NCBI RefSeq assembly: GCF_037975245.1
Contig: NC_092572.1
Location: 33,267,989-33,331,988, forward strand
Direction of reading: 5' to 3'
DNA length: 64,000 bases
Source: Apostichopus japonicus
Lineage: Eukaryota; Echinodermata; Holothuroidea; Aspidochirotida; Stichopodidae
The position numbers and the translations under genes are program-made. Of the stretch, positions 51,441-64,000 are shown in pieces (positions within the stretch are counted from its first letter, which is position 1; each line of letters starts with the position of its first letter). The notes under the pieces were generated by a model that was not told the origin of the DNA, did not search any database, and was given only the letters and a program-made list of their open reading frames with translations.

Positions 51441-51988
51441 ACTTTTGCACATTACACTGTGTGCATTAAAATGTCTGTTAACAAATATACCCTAAATAAT
51501 GTACACCTGAAATAACTTCTTATCTGATTCACTGAGCATCAAAGTATGAGCACATCAGTAGCACTGAGTTTCTGCAGCCTTGCTCTAGAGGTCATAGGTC
51601 AGTTCACGTAAATATCAATAAGATTTTAGAAACAAATGCAAGCACACACAGTTAACTTTTAAGATTTTCTTTCTTTCCTTACAATAATCTGAACTGTACT
51701 GTTTGATGTATATCCCATTAAGCTGACCAGAGGTCAATACTTACAGAAGCTGTTTTGACTTCACTTAGTGTGTGGATCTTCTGTGTGAGTAACCAGAATC
51801 TTGTAAACTCTCTTATGGGGAGTTCTAGAGAAGTTCAAGTCTCAGAGGAGCTGTTGGTTACATCTCAAACATTGTCACATCTCAGAAATCTTCTGACCAA
51901 GGCTAGTCTTAAAAGAAATTTATTCATGTGATTAGTTGGCAAAGAATAACTAAGTCATTGGATTGATTGTTGTTTCTCTCTTCCATAG

Positions 51989-54900
51989 GCATCCATCTTC
52001 ACCTTCAGCCAACTGGAAGAAGAACTTTCTTTAAAGCTAACCCAAACTGACTGTGAGAATTTAGGCCGCTACTTTTCACTACCACCCGATCAAGTGAAGA
52101 CCATTAATACAAGTCCCTTGTGCTCCAAGAACTTTCTGCTTGCCCTTGAAGAGAGAGGATACATACACCATTCAAATGTGAATCGATTAACTGATGCACT
52201 AACTGAGCTGGAGATCAACCATACTCACTTATTAACAGAGACATACATGAAGCTAAGAGGTAGGCCCCTAATCACTAGCTCTCTTGTAATTGTGTATTTT
52301 GATTCACCTCTTGTACTTTCCGAATGCAATTAAGAGAGGTCTTGATCTTCATAAAGTATAGCTCATCGATCATTCATATTTTCCTTGAAGCAAAACCTTT
52401 TTATGGACAGTGGTAGACTATCACCTGCCAGTTCACCCTACCACCTCCCTCCTCATACCCACCCCCCCCCTCTCCCAGAAAGATTCCTCTTTATGCAATA
52501 CACAACACAGGTGGTGATTAATTCTTTATGCTGGAAACCAAACTGTGTACAACAAAACATCGTATGTACAGTACTGTATGTACAAGTGGGCGGATTTTTG
52601 CAAAAATCACCTTGCGCCATGATGTGTATAATGCAATCAGCATGCCTGTACATCTCTGTGGATATTTAACAACACTGGAAACTTCAACTTGATGTTTACC
52701 TTAAACATTTCAGATCAAGAAACTGAATACGATAAATTCCTCGCTGGCCTCTCTGCTCATTTGACATTTTCCATAACAGAGAAACTGTGTGATAACTTTG
52801 AAGTTACTGATAAGAACAAGAACACAGTTATCTCCAGTCAGAATCGAGGACTCTCCTTCCTCCTGACAATTGATGAGATGGGTATCATTAATCCTTCTGA
52901 TGTCAGCAAATTACAGACACCTTTAGAGGAATATCGTCTTCTCCAGGCAGTAGCTAAGATACACGAATACCAGTCCTTGGTACTTTCTGACGAAATCAAG
53001 GCGCAAGATGAAGGTATTGTAAATTCATGTGTATGTAACAAACTTTACACTCCACTGGTACAAGTGTCAGTTATAAGGAACATTCCTGACTTAAGAATTC
53101 ATAGCTCAAAACAGTTAAATACATAAAATGCACTCTTTATCTAAACATATTATGTGTGGATTGCAGGATATTTTAGAGATAATGAAGACTGAGATGTCAA
53201 AATATGTTTTGAACTGAAGCACATTGATGGAACTCACAGCTTCATAACATGGTATGTTCTTGAGAAATATAATAATGCAGGTTTTCACTTTATTATGAAG
53301 AGTGCATTGTTCTACTGTGTAGTCTGTGATGTCATACAGTGACTATACCAACAGCCCTTTCTCCTGTTAAATTAAAGTTATGATAATAATAATCCATTGA
53401 AAATGATTAAGTCATGTCCCAGGAAGCTGCAGTTTGCAGTGTACACAAATGACTTCACAATTAAACAATGCTCCTAATTATGGAGGAGTCCTACTTGATC
53501 AGTGACAAATAAATATGGACAGTATCAATTCTTTCTATTTATGACAACAATTATTGTGCAATGTTTGTCTCTAAATAAAAGAATATTAATCTTTGAATTG
53601 AGATTTTTTAATAGTGGTCATGTAGTGTCTTTGAAAATAAATTGCAGATAGAGAACAGTATCTGATGGTATGAATGAAATATTTAACATCTGCGTTTCCA
53701 ATTGTTTCAAGTCTGGATGTATGACACTATTTGCTATGATTGCTGTTTGTATTACTGAGTAATTTTCAAACTGACTAGCATGTTTGAGCAATGACAGTGT
53801 CTTAGTTTGTGTTAGGAGTGAGTTTCCTTTACATTTGAAGGTTATACTAGGTTGTAGTTGTTAATAAATGTTACCAAAGATACAGTGTTACGAGATTGCT
53901 CAAACTATTGATATCAAAGCACACTTGTTTTTTCGGTATGGTAGATATTCTTTATATTGTCATAAATTGTGAAACATTTTAACTTGTTTCAATAGAAATT
54001 GAACTGTGCTTTCTGTTTCCTTGTTTTAAAGACAAAGAGAGCTTATTCCTGAAATGCTTACAACAGAAGATGAAGAGTTGGTTTGAAACAATGACTCCTG
54101 TCCCCTGGATGAAGTCTTGTCAATGGAAATGTAAAGATCTCTTTATTGCCAGCCGCTTAGTCTTAACAAATTCTGGTTCAAAAATATCTAGCAGAGAAGT
54201 TGACCGTAAATGTAAGCTACACTACCTAGATATCTTTACTGATGAAAGACTAAAAGCAGAGACTCGAATCATTCTAGAAGGACAGCCAGGCTCCGGCAAG
54301 ACAATGCTCTCCTCTCAGTTGGCCTATGACTGGTGTTGTGGAAAGCTTATGGATATCCCCATGGTCATCTATCTGCCCTTGAAAATTGTTGATGACATGA
54401 CAATTATTCAAGTTATCAAGATGTTCTACATCCGTAAAGGCATTCCCATCACAGAAGAGGATATTGAGTCTATGCTTAACAGTGATAAGAAGAGAGTCTA
54501 CCTCATATTGGATGGGTTAGAAGAATACAATGGTGGAACCAAAGATGGAAGTCCCTCAGAGATAATGAGAGTAATGACAAAGGAGAAACTGTCCAACTGT
54601 ATTGTTTTAATCACAGCTAGGACAGATTATGCCAAGCATCTACCTCCAGGTCCAATGTTGAAGATAGGACGCTTCGATGAGGACGAAGGGAATGAATACA
54701 TTAAAAAAGTCTTCTCTGATGATCAAAAAAGGCAAGAAGAAGTAAAGGAATTGATTGATAATGTTCCATTTATTCTTGATCTTTGTAATGTTCCACTACT
54801 CTTTGTGCTGTTAGTACATAACATTGATAGATTAGGAAAGTTACAAGAGGACCAGCTTGACAGGGTTACTCCTTTTGTGAAGGCCATTGTAGACATTCTG

Positions 54901-57900
54901 TGTCCTATGCAGGATGAGGAAGACACCTCGAGTCATCTGTCACATCAGCAGCAGGAATCAATTTGTGAAGAGGATGAGAGAAGATCAGAGAGTGAAGCAT
55001 TTAACAAGCAGGAGGAATATGGAGTAACTGGTGCTAAGTCTGCTCGTGAGTGGGAGCCTGAGGAACAATCATCTGGTCACCACAAACATGATACCACTCT
55101 GAAGAAAGAAGCCACCATTAAGTTTGATCTTGATTCTTTTGCATATCATTCACAGGAAGATGATTTATTTGCTTCATCAGATTCTGTAAAGGATGAAGAA
55201 AGTACATATGACACTGAAGCGTTATTTAGATCACTTCTGGAATGTCCAATTGATGAGTATGAGAGCAATTTAGAGACTGAAACGTCAATAGACTCCCAAG
55301 ATACATACATTACATTGGAGGAACTTGCCTTTAACGGCCTCTGTAAAGGAAACCAACAATTGTTTTGGCCGAAAGACTTTGTGGATAGAATAATCACTAA
55401 TAGCAAAGCATGGATAGATTCTGGGATACTTGTTGTTGAGGAAGGAACTCCATTTAATTCCACTGATAGGAATCTTCAGACTGACTCAGGCAGTGGAACT
55501 CCCCAGACTGATTCCATCAGTGATGAGTCACTGAACACATCTAATGTTACTTCAGAGATGAAGAGAGGGGTATCCCCTGATCCTGATCTATCAGCATCTG
55601 TCAGTCAATCAGAGAGTAAACCAATATTGGAATCGAAAGAGAAAATATCACAACCTATACAGAAAGGAAAAGCTGCAAAATATGTCTCTTTACAGGTTAA
55701 ATTCCTTCATAAGTTAATCCAAGAGTGGTTTGCAGCACAGTATTTAGCTCTCCTGTTCTGGGGTCACAAATCAACTGAACAACATTACAAGTATCAATTG
55801 TTCAGAGAACACCTGGATAACATAGACCCAGCTGATCTCCATTATGTCTTGCGCTTCACTTGTCACATCTGTCCTCCCAGCTTTCATTTCATTGCCAGTT
55901 TTCTAATGAGAGACTTTAAAACAGGAGATGGTGAGATTCCTGATTACATCATCAACTGCATCTGTCTCTGTTTTGCTGAGTATGATGGTTACAAAGGACA
56001 TAAGGTCAAGGACATTGTCACAGAGATCTGTAGAAGAGAATCCGTTAACTTCAGCTCTGGAGATAGTCGACTGCTACTGAGGTCAAAGGTTTCTATGCTC
56101 ACCTTTGCTTCAAGATCAAAGGTAAAGTGTGAATACAACTTTCTTAGCTCAAATACACAGCAAACCTCTGCTTATATCCCGATATCTGTGATACATAATC
56201 TGAAGTGTGCATGAATACAACGTTCAATTTTCCAGTGTTGAGTACAGCATCAATCTGTAGGATACAAAATTCAAGTTCTATATTTCACCAATTTGTGCCA
56301 AAACTTAAGTAAATTTGGTATGTTGAGATATGGATGATGTAAGTTTATTTTAAATGTGTTACCTCTTGAAATGTATCTCTCAATCCAGAGAACAAATTTG
56401 ATCTTTAGTACAAGATCGACCTAATGTACTCATTCTGGTTATATCAGACTAAGATATGAATTGTTCTATGTAGTTATTTTATAGTGGCAGATCATTCTGG
56501 GATGTGTGAATCATTTTCAATACAACATTATCATATGCTGAACCATCTATTTAATTGACAAGATCAGTATATGGTATGGTACACAATGGTATTAAACAAA
56601 GGTTGGCTATTAATCAATCCTTAGTATGGCTTTAGGATATTGTGATGCATGAGACAACTTTAGCTGACTTTGTGCACTACATGAGACATATATAACAATT
56701 TTTCATATCTTCACTAGCAAACAAATTAATCTTGTCTCTCTTCAGGTTTCTAAGTTTATGTTTTCCACGTGATATTGTTGGGTACTGATTTCATGTTGAA
56801 ATATCTGTGGATTATTTTCCAGATTCCAATAAAATGTCTGAAGCTTTCAGATGTTGTGGAAAAAATTACAGAGAAAGCCCTGATCTTGAAGGCTGATGTC
56901 TCGCTGGGAGTTTTGAATACCCTGAGGGCTATTAAAGTGAATCGGTGGGACCAGAAGCTGATTGAACAAGATTATAAAGACCTCATTAAATTCATTATCA
57001 ACAATGAAAAGGTTGAAGTAGCTCGGTGAGGAATAAGTCAAAGTTGGCAAACCAAACTAAAGCTTTCGTTCTATGTGATATTGAAAATTAGGTTGTATTG
57101 GTATGTGTGATTTATTAAGCTAATGGAAGAACATTCAGCAGAAAGATCTCCAAGCATTTGATACTTATGAACAATGGGAACCATGTAAAAAGTTTGCTTT
57201 CTCACTGCATCATTACTTTTTCTGACAGTCTGCTACATCGAGATTACCTACAGTAGTCATAATTTACTCCACCCCTTGCTTACCTGTCTCCCCACAACCA
57301 TAGCCCTCTCATTCGAACATGTGTAGGATGAACTGGTATGCCCTCTATGACCAGTAACATTGGTCAAAGTCCATCCTTCTCATTCTTCCACCCATAGTGC
57401 CTAGAAGTGTTATCGTGGACAAAGCATAGTTTCTCTTTTTGATCTGCATATAATTAAGTATAAAGTATCATTATATATTTTATTTGTGTCTTAAAATTTC
57501 CAGTTAAAAGCTCTACTCTTAAATGGTAAGTTCTCAAATGCTCTCACTATCAGGAGAGCTCATTAGACATCTGGGTTCACCAGATCCAAAACTGAAAACA
57601 AGCCTACTCAACAGTTATAATATCTGTAACATGTACACTAGATTGACCTGTGCCCCCTACTTAGCATGAGACTTCTAGATCAAAGGCCATTTGAGGTCAT
57701 CAATGGACAAAATATTAAAATCTTGTGTAAAAAGGTGATTCCAAGAGTTGGTATGTATCTTGGGTGAGTGGGTGAGCATGGCTGGTCTCCATTCTCCGTT
57801 TACAAAATACAGTACTTATCATAATATATAATTGTAGAAAGCTAAGCATTTCCTGAAAATTAAATGCCTATGCCCTCTATTTAGTTCTTTCTATGTTAAT

Positions 57901-60900
57901 TTATCTAACAATTATCTTTATTTCTTTTCTTTATAAAATTCTGCACAGTGGGAGATATTTTATCGTATATTTTACCTTTTTTTTTCTCAGCTTACTATTT
58001 CCAAGTCCACCGGTAGCTGTGAAAGATGAAAAAGATCTGAATAACTTACAATCCCGAAACATTTCAGGTAACATACATTCTGTTTCATGAATAACAAGAG
58101 CTTGGTAATTAGATGTAACAGATATTCCTCTGTTGTGATACAATATCTTAGCCTGACATTTTTTTAAGCTGTTTCATTCTAGTCCTGCTTCTGCATAGTG
58201 GTAAGAAACGTAGCTCTGTCCAGCATGTTGAAGAAATGTAACTTAAGGCTTTTAGCCTGCAAAATGGTACTAACTGTATCAACAGTTAAGCGAAATAGAT
58301 TATGATAATAGCTTGGACAAGCTGAAATCCGAAAACTTTATTTCATACAGAACTAGACATATTAACAGTGATAGCAATCATCACAAGGAAGTGTGAAGAC
58401 AGCAATTCAAGAAGGTGTTACATTTTGTGTGTGTGTGTATGAGTGTGGAGCTCTAAAGTACATTGAACATGATCAGCTGAGTAAAATAAATTACTACAGT
58501 GAAATGGATTATGCACAGTTAAATAACTGCATTAGTGCTCTATGTGTTCAGGAGGGAGGAAATTGTTTAGATTATATTAGTGCAAAACGTTGTGGTATTC
58601 ACTTAGTTGATCGTGAAGAAATTTATATGTGAGAATTAGAGCCAATTTAACCTGCAACTTTGAAATGTTATTTTTATCCTCAAAACAGAGAAATGTGGCA
58701 ACGAATACAAAAATGTGTTAAATAAAATATTCCATGTGAAAGTGGCTGAGGGTCTTATTGTTATCTACTTATACTCATTTCAGTTGAATGGATCATTGGA
58801 GCAAACTTAATTCACACATTAAATGTGACAACTGGAGAATGGATGGTGAGATGCATTATGTTGTATTTTTTTAAATTATTGTTATTCATTTCAGATTGTG
58901 TACTGACATGTGGCCGTCTTTAACATTCCTTTGCTTAACCCTCCTCTTTGAGTTTAGCTCTATTCTTGATTCTTTCGTCAAGGCAAAAGGAACCTATGAC
59001 GTGGTGATGGCGTGAGTGTACATGTCTCGTCCTAAGAAGTGGTGACATGGGAAAATAAATTTGTGTCACTAGTAATCAACCAATAGTGGACAATAGTCAT
59101 TCGTTGTCCAGACAAGGGGTTGGAATAAAGGGAAATGTCCTCGGATGTAGATAATTTATTAAAAAAAAGTTTGTAAACACAATAACTCACCAAGCGTGTG
59201 GTCCACAAACTTCAAACTCTGTATGTTGATAACCGTTACAAAGCTCTTGACTGATTTACTGTATTTGCAATGTCAAATTTCATTTGAGTTTACCTTAGGA
59301 CAAAATATGGAAACATTGTAAACAAACTTACTGGACATCAATAGCATTGATAAATGTAATTCTAAGGTGTTAGGTGCTCCATAAAGCAGCTTTGGTAGAG
59401 GTCAAAGGTCAAGTTAGGTCAACAGGAGGCAAAATCTGTCGATATAAACAAGCAGACTCAATTAATCGGGCCTGACGAATCACATCGTTGGTATGTGGGT
59501 GTCCCTCAGTAAGTTCTTGGTTGCTTTAGTTATTTGGAAATTTTCATTGGGGTCAGTAGATGTCAAATTTCAAATTATTGTCATTTTGATAACTCCAGAA
59601 GTCAAAGGTTAGCTTTGACGAATTTTACACGTGGTATGTGGCTCAACCATATTGAATACTTAAATGTCACTCATGGTGACAATATTAGCTCCCAAAGTAA
59701 AACTTGGATGAACTTCACACTTGGTATTTAGATCCAGCCTATTAAGTATAAAACTGCCTGTGCACGGGAGTCAGTAAATGTTCTGATACACTGTAAATGT
59801 GGCATGGAATATCTAAGCCTCTTGGCTTTCTCGTTTATTCCTTAACAAAATGCAAACAAGTATATGTGTTTCTTGTGTGTGTGTATGAGATATGCCTGCT
59901 AAAACATAATTAACCATCATGGAATTGAAGGCGTTGCATGAAGACTTCTCTAAGAACGTTGTTGGCTGTTTTCATTATTGTGGTGGTCAGAGGTCATCCT
60001 ATATTCCTATATCCTATATTTTAGCATGTTGTAGTGGAGATCAAATGTCAATGAAGAACTGAAGCATTCAAAATTTCAAACCAACCTTACTTAATAGTTA
60101 TAGCATTGCTGAATATCATGCTTGGTTTGTAGATGTTCGTAGTGAATTCTTGGCTGTTTGTTATAAAATTAGGTAAAGAAAATTTAAGGTCACCATTGGC
60201 CAATATACAGTAATTAACAGTGTAAGTGAATCTCATACTTGGTACAGTAGGTATGTACCCCTTCATGAATACTATCCTTGTAGTAGTTTTGGCAGGGATC
60301 ATATGTAAATGTCAGCAATAGTCAAAATTTGAAAACTGTGTACAAATTTTACTCATGAAATTCACCATCGATGAGAGTCATACATAGTATGTTCATACTC
60401 CTTTATAGTGACTTCTTGGTTGCCACTCATTTTGCGATGAGGCACAATATTCTACAATGGTCTCAAATAATTTGGAACACTATATAGAGTAGTCAGAAGA
60501 TGAAATATGTATCAGAGAATTGATGCTTGTATTGGGGGACTTTCACAACCTATGTCTTGTCACACATGATATCTTTGCTGTCTGCAGTATTTTACCTAAT
60601 CATTTGCGATATATGATAGAAGTATTTTTTAAAGGAAAGTTGTAAACTATCAAAATATTTCACAATGAATAATATAATGCCATGAGCTTCCTTCCTTAGT
60701 GACAGTTCTTAAAGGGCTAATGATGGATCTAAGTTATTCTAAAGCTCAACAGGAAAATATCCCTTATTATATAAAACATCCATCTGACTTTTTTAGCCAA
60801 CATCAGAAAGCTGTTTGGTCTGGATTTGGGTCATTTTGTTGTATATTGTAAGATCCTTGGTGATTTGTAATTATACAAACATGTTGATGTCATGGCAAAT

Positions 60901-61767
60901 GGAGCTTGAATTTTGTGATCTTCTAATTCTGATTAAATTTTATTGAGTTGACGTACATCTGCAAACTCTTTAAATGAAAAAATATATACAACAATGCATT
61001 GCAAATTTTCTGGGATTTCTGGTTCATGATATAGTTTCATTCAGGTTTGTATGATTTTCCACAATATTTATTTTTGTCTTTTCTTGTCTGAATGAAATTT
61101 TCATTTAGATGGACTTTATATTACCAGGGAGAATGTCAGCAACATCACCATCACTGAAACCAATCTCTGGTGAGTTTTCTGGTATTAATAGGAACAATCA
61201 TTTAAAACTTGAAATGTGTAATTAACAAGGTTCTTTTGTTATTGTCAAAACAATCGCTGTAACTCTAGAACAATTGCTGAAGTACATGCAATAATCGGTA
61301 ACCACAGTTGAAGCAGGCATACATAGTCCTGGTTGGAATTCTGCTGATAAATTAGGGTTCTTCGTCCTCAGTTTTGATGACGTTCTTTGCCCTGATGGTC
61401 CTACAAGCCCTGTCCTTTCATTTATTTTTACTCACTTCACAATAATATACCTGTGTCCTTATTGACCAGCCTTGGAACAAACTATGGAGGCTGGTCTTTA
61501 AGTATACTTGTTAAAGGTTCAGTCAACTTTTGAAAACGTAAGGACAAAACTAGTCTTTGAGACTTTTTTGTCGTTGGACTGGCTTATGATGTTTTATATA
61601 TTGCATGAAAGATTGGTACAATTGATGATATAATGTCTTCCATAACTGTTTTTGTGGTTAATTCATATAAATGTTTATGTCACTTTTCTTCATCAACAAA
61701 AGACGAAACAAATAAAGCAGTGGAACAACAAGAAGACAAATTCAACGATGTTCCAAGCAAAGGAAAT
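51989..61767 (+). CDS. NLR-like receptor: DED-DED-NACHT (5' end not seen)
   Basis: Exons are 51989-52259, 52714-53013, 54032-56121, 56823-57025, 57991-58067, 58784-58845, 61109-61169 and 61703-61767. Every junction has AG/GT borders and the phases (1,1,0,2,1,0,1) agree. Exon 1 (FSQLEEELSLKLTQTD...FLLALEERGYI...LTDALTEL) and exon 2 each look like a death-effector-type helical bundle. Exon 3 holds a NACHT ATPase: Walker A GQPGSGKT (54280-54303), Walker B VYLILDGLEEY (54496), a sensor-like LITARTD, and then FLHKLIQEWFAAQYLA (about 55700), the motif that closes the winged-helix region of animal NLRs. Two acidic, Ser-rich insertions lie around the winged-helix segment (about 54912-55310 and 55450-55680). 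No leucine-rich repeats are visible. Later exons are short and unrecognised. A possible last exon, 62675-62698 (AFNDYGD, stop), fits in phase. Likely a cytosolic immune sensor that signals through DED contacts. Confidence 0.85.
58980..60450. repeat. AGGTCA-type degenerate repeats in NLR intron
   Basis: Begins with GGCAAAAGGAACCTATG, matching the start of the 50.15-kb repeat. It continues as loose units in which CTTGGTATGT, GGTCA(A/G)AGGTCA and TTCTTGGTTGC words recur. No open frame of interest. Confidence 0.65.
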
Positions 61768-64000
61768 GTAAGTTAAGAATCATGGCTCACTTTTGAAATG
61801 TTCTACAATGTAATAAGATCTGTTGGGAATTTATGGATTGTCCAGATCATACATACATATCAAAAGTATCTTCTTAAGTACCATCACACATAAGAAGTGG
61901 ACCATGTAGATTTAATTTAGCTTATAATTTCTAAAATAATAAGTACATCAAACTTAGAGCATCTGAAGGATCTTCAAACGCAGACATAAAGGAAAAGGGA
62001 GGAAAACAGATCAAACAGACATTTTCACATACTCACAGATTTATCAAGCTGTTTGGGACACTGGACAATGAATGGTGTACAATAAGTACAATAGGCAGTG
62101 ATAATAAAATGACGTAGGAGGTGAAAGGATTACTGAAGATGAAAATGGATGCAGCATATCAACTATGCAGTGAACTACAATAAAGAAAAACGTTAGGAAT
62201 TTAAATAAATAAAAGTCAAATAAGTAATTATGAGTCTATAAGGTGGCGAGAAAAGGAATTAGGCTGAAAAATGACTGCTATGTTGCCTTATGATAACTGA
62301 TACCAATGAGATACTTTTGTGTGACAAGATTGCTAATGGTATGTTCAGCTTATTTATATTAGTAATTGTACACAGCATATTAGCTTAATCTTTGACAGTG
62401 CAGTAGATTGCACATTGGTGAAATCAAATGAAAGTTGGAAAGACATTCCACTGTGCCATCATGAATCCAGTTCCGTTTTGTTTGAAGCACATATGTAATT
62501 GTTACAACTATTATGTATGTGTATTGCAAATGCAGCAAACTTTGTTCTACTGAGAGGCACACCCTTTTGAAATTTGGCTTATATATTATAGGATTGACCA
62601 CAGGTCTATGTGCATGGTATTTCATAAATATCGTACTGTTTAACTGAAATATTTATTATTGAATATGTATTTAGGCCTTCAATGATTATGGAGACTAACT
62701 TAAGTTCCAGATGATGAGTTCATTGTATTTATACTATGAATAGACAAATATTTGAAGATATACATGTTGTTTGTTTCATAATATCATGACCTTACATAAA
62801 TCTTTTATATTAATAACAAGTCGTGCTGATATTACACTGATAAGTTGAATTATTAAGTGAATGGAATTTTCTTAAATGTCTATATACAGTGCATGCAGAG
62901 GCTGCACCAGAAATTCCAAAGTAGAGGGACAAGTGGGGTTTGGGAGGCAACAAAGGTTGGAGAGAATTTTGAAGTGTAAAAGAGGACCTGTGTAAAGTGC
63001 ACATCACAGGAAAATTTAAGGGGCTTGAGAACATGTCCTAACCTCTACCGCAGCTACATTAGTGAACTAAATTTTATTTTATGATAATTTCTATTTTGCA
63101 TTAAGTTAAATATTGTGGAAAAGATTTGTGGCATATAAGAGGTCATACATTCATCATTTTTATTGAGGAATGTTGATTGATCTAGAGACCAACTTGAATT
63201 TATGCATAGTGACTGCAGTGGCTAGCTGAGTTATGTTTTTAACAGCAAATTAAAAGCACAAAATATATGTGAGAGAGAAGTCAATTTCTATGGAATGCAT
63301 TTCAAAGCCCTGATGGGTGGGGGGGGGGGCAGTGGGACAAACACCCAGAAGTTGTTGGAAAGCGGAATTTAAGCTTTATTAGGGGTGTTTCAAGACCAGA
63401 CGCTGAAAAGCTTTCAGACCGTTTTTTGTTGCTATTTTAACTTAAGAACAGAAATACATTCCAGACATTGCAATTCCATTGGAATATATTTCAAGGCCAT
63501 GTGGGGTCCAGGGGGCAAAGACCCTGCCTTATATTACCCAAAGAATAAAAATTGGGTAGAAGAGAAATTCATTTTTGTTTATAGCTGACTTGGAGGTCAA
63601 ATGGGTGGGGGCAAGTATCATAAGTGGGGGGAAGTATCATAAAAGGGGGGGACAATGCCCCCCTTGTTGGCGACACTGAGTGCATGAAGATAATTTTGAA
63701 TCTTTTAAGCAGTCGACGAAAAAATATCTTTAACAGTAGTGATATTTAAGGGCACGATTAAAATAATCTCACCTCTTGAACTAATGTTAATCCTTCTTTC
63801 TCCTGTAAGCTTGAAAAGTATGAAATGCTAGTAATTACGATAAAAGCGTGTGGGAACTTGCATATAAGATATACGTGAATGCAACCGTACGTCCTATTAA
63901 ATTTATACTTGGTATGGTGATGTAAGTGCAGAGTATGTACCTGTTCTTTTCAACAACACTTTTCACCTTGTTAATATTCATGGTGGTTGGGGCTTAATGG
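61768..64000. other. 3' side of NLR gene and intergenic DNA
   Basis: Apart from the possible terminal exon at 62675-62698, I see no coding signal. Near 63310-63340 and 63600-63660 are G-homopolymer tracts in a dispersed repeat that also occurs near 6490-6560 (AAAGCCCTG(A/G)TGGGTGGGGG type). Confidence 0.5.

Noticed and set aside
58393-58632. 79-codon frame inside the NLR intron
   Set aside because: It starts at GTG, has no clear acceptor in phase with the preceding exon, and the flanking exons already join in phase without it.
1-64000. tRNA and rRNA genes
   Set aside because: No stretch with a convincing cloverleaf or rRNA core was seen by eye. A covariance-model scan would be decisive.

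Overview
The window looks like animal nuclear DNA, most likely from an echinoderm and possibly a sea cucumber. The grounds are long introns with GT-AG borders, AT-rich spacers, frequent AGGCCTA-type words (for example near 17.3, 18.7, 19.6 and 42.0 kb), AGGTCA-rich dispersed repeats, and a split immune-receptor gene with death-effector-like and NACHT domains. The species is an inference; nothing here fixes it.

Layout. 1-8.26 kb: no convincing gene; short repeats and a hAT-type MITE (6692-7033) with an 8-bp target duplication. 8436-25753: one apparently complete 17.3-kb DNA transposon. It has a perfect 20-bp terminal inverted repeat, arrays of short subterminal repeats at both ends, a spliced Tnp2/CACTA-like transposase on the minus strand (12926-17599) and a divergently transcribed, spliced BEN-domain gene on the plus strand (18387-25051). 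It sits inside an older host repeat, and a related uninterrupted copy of the insertion site survives at about 26.04 kb. 26.96-27.76 kb: one beta-propeller-like coding exon. 27.95-38.67 kb: a tandem satellite of about 46 monomers, about 222 bp long with a 283-bp variant.

38.7-40.9 kb: non-coding DNA with CACGTG palindromes, a 96-bp tandem repeat and two RFX-type X-box palindromes. 41549-46276: a Harbinger/PIF element with a 3-bp target duplication, a broken transposase, a remnant Myb-like helper gene and a nested hAT MITE. 46.84-49.45 kb: a decayed Mutator-like transposase facing a His-Me-finger (zinc-binding homing-endonuclease type) reading frame. 50.1-51.4 kb: AGGTCA-rich repeats, partly related in inverse orientation to the 399-bp tandem repeat inside the large transposon. 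51989-61767, perhaps to 62698: a host NLR-like gene encoding DED-DED-NACHT, with eight exons whose splice phases all agree; its 5' end is not visible.

How the parts relate. In the large transposon, transposase and BEN protein probably share a 0.8-kb central promoter region. The transposase would cut at the ends, and the BEN protein, a member of a DNA-binding family, is a candidate for binding the end repeats. The NLR gene is a typical cytosolic sensor type and is independent of the transposons around it. All gene calls come from reading frames, splice signals and remembered family motifs; no database search was possible.
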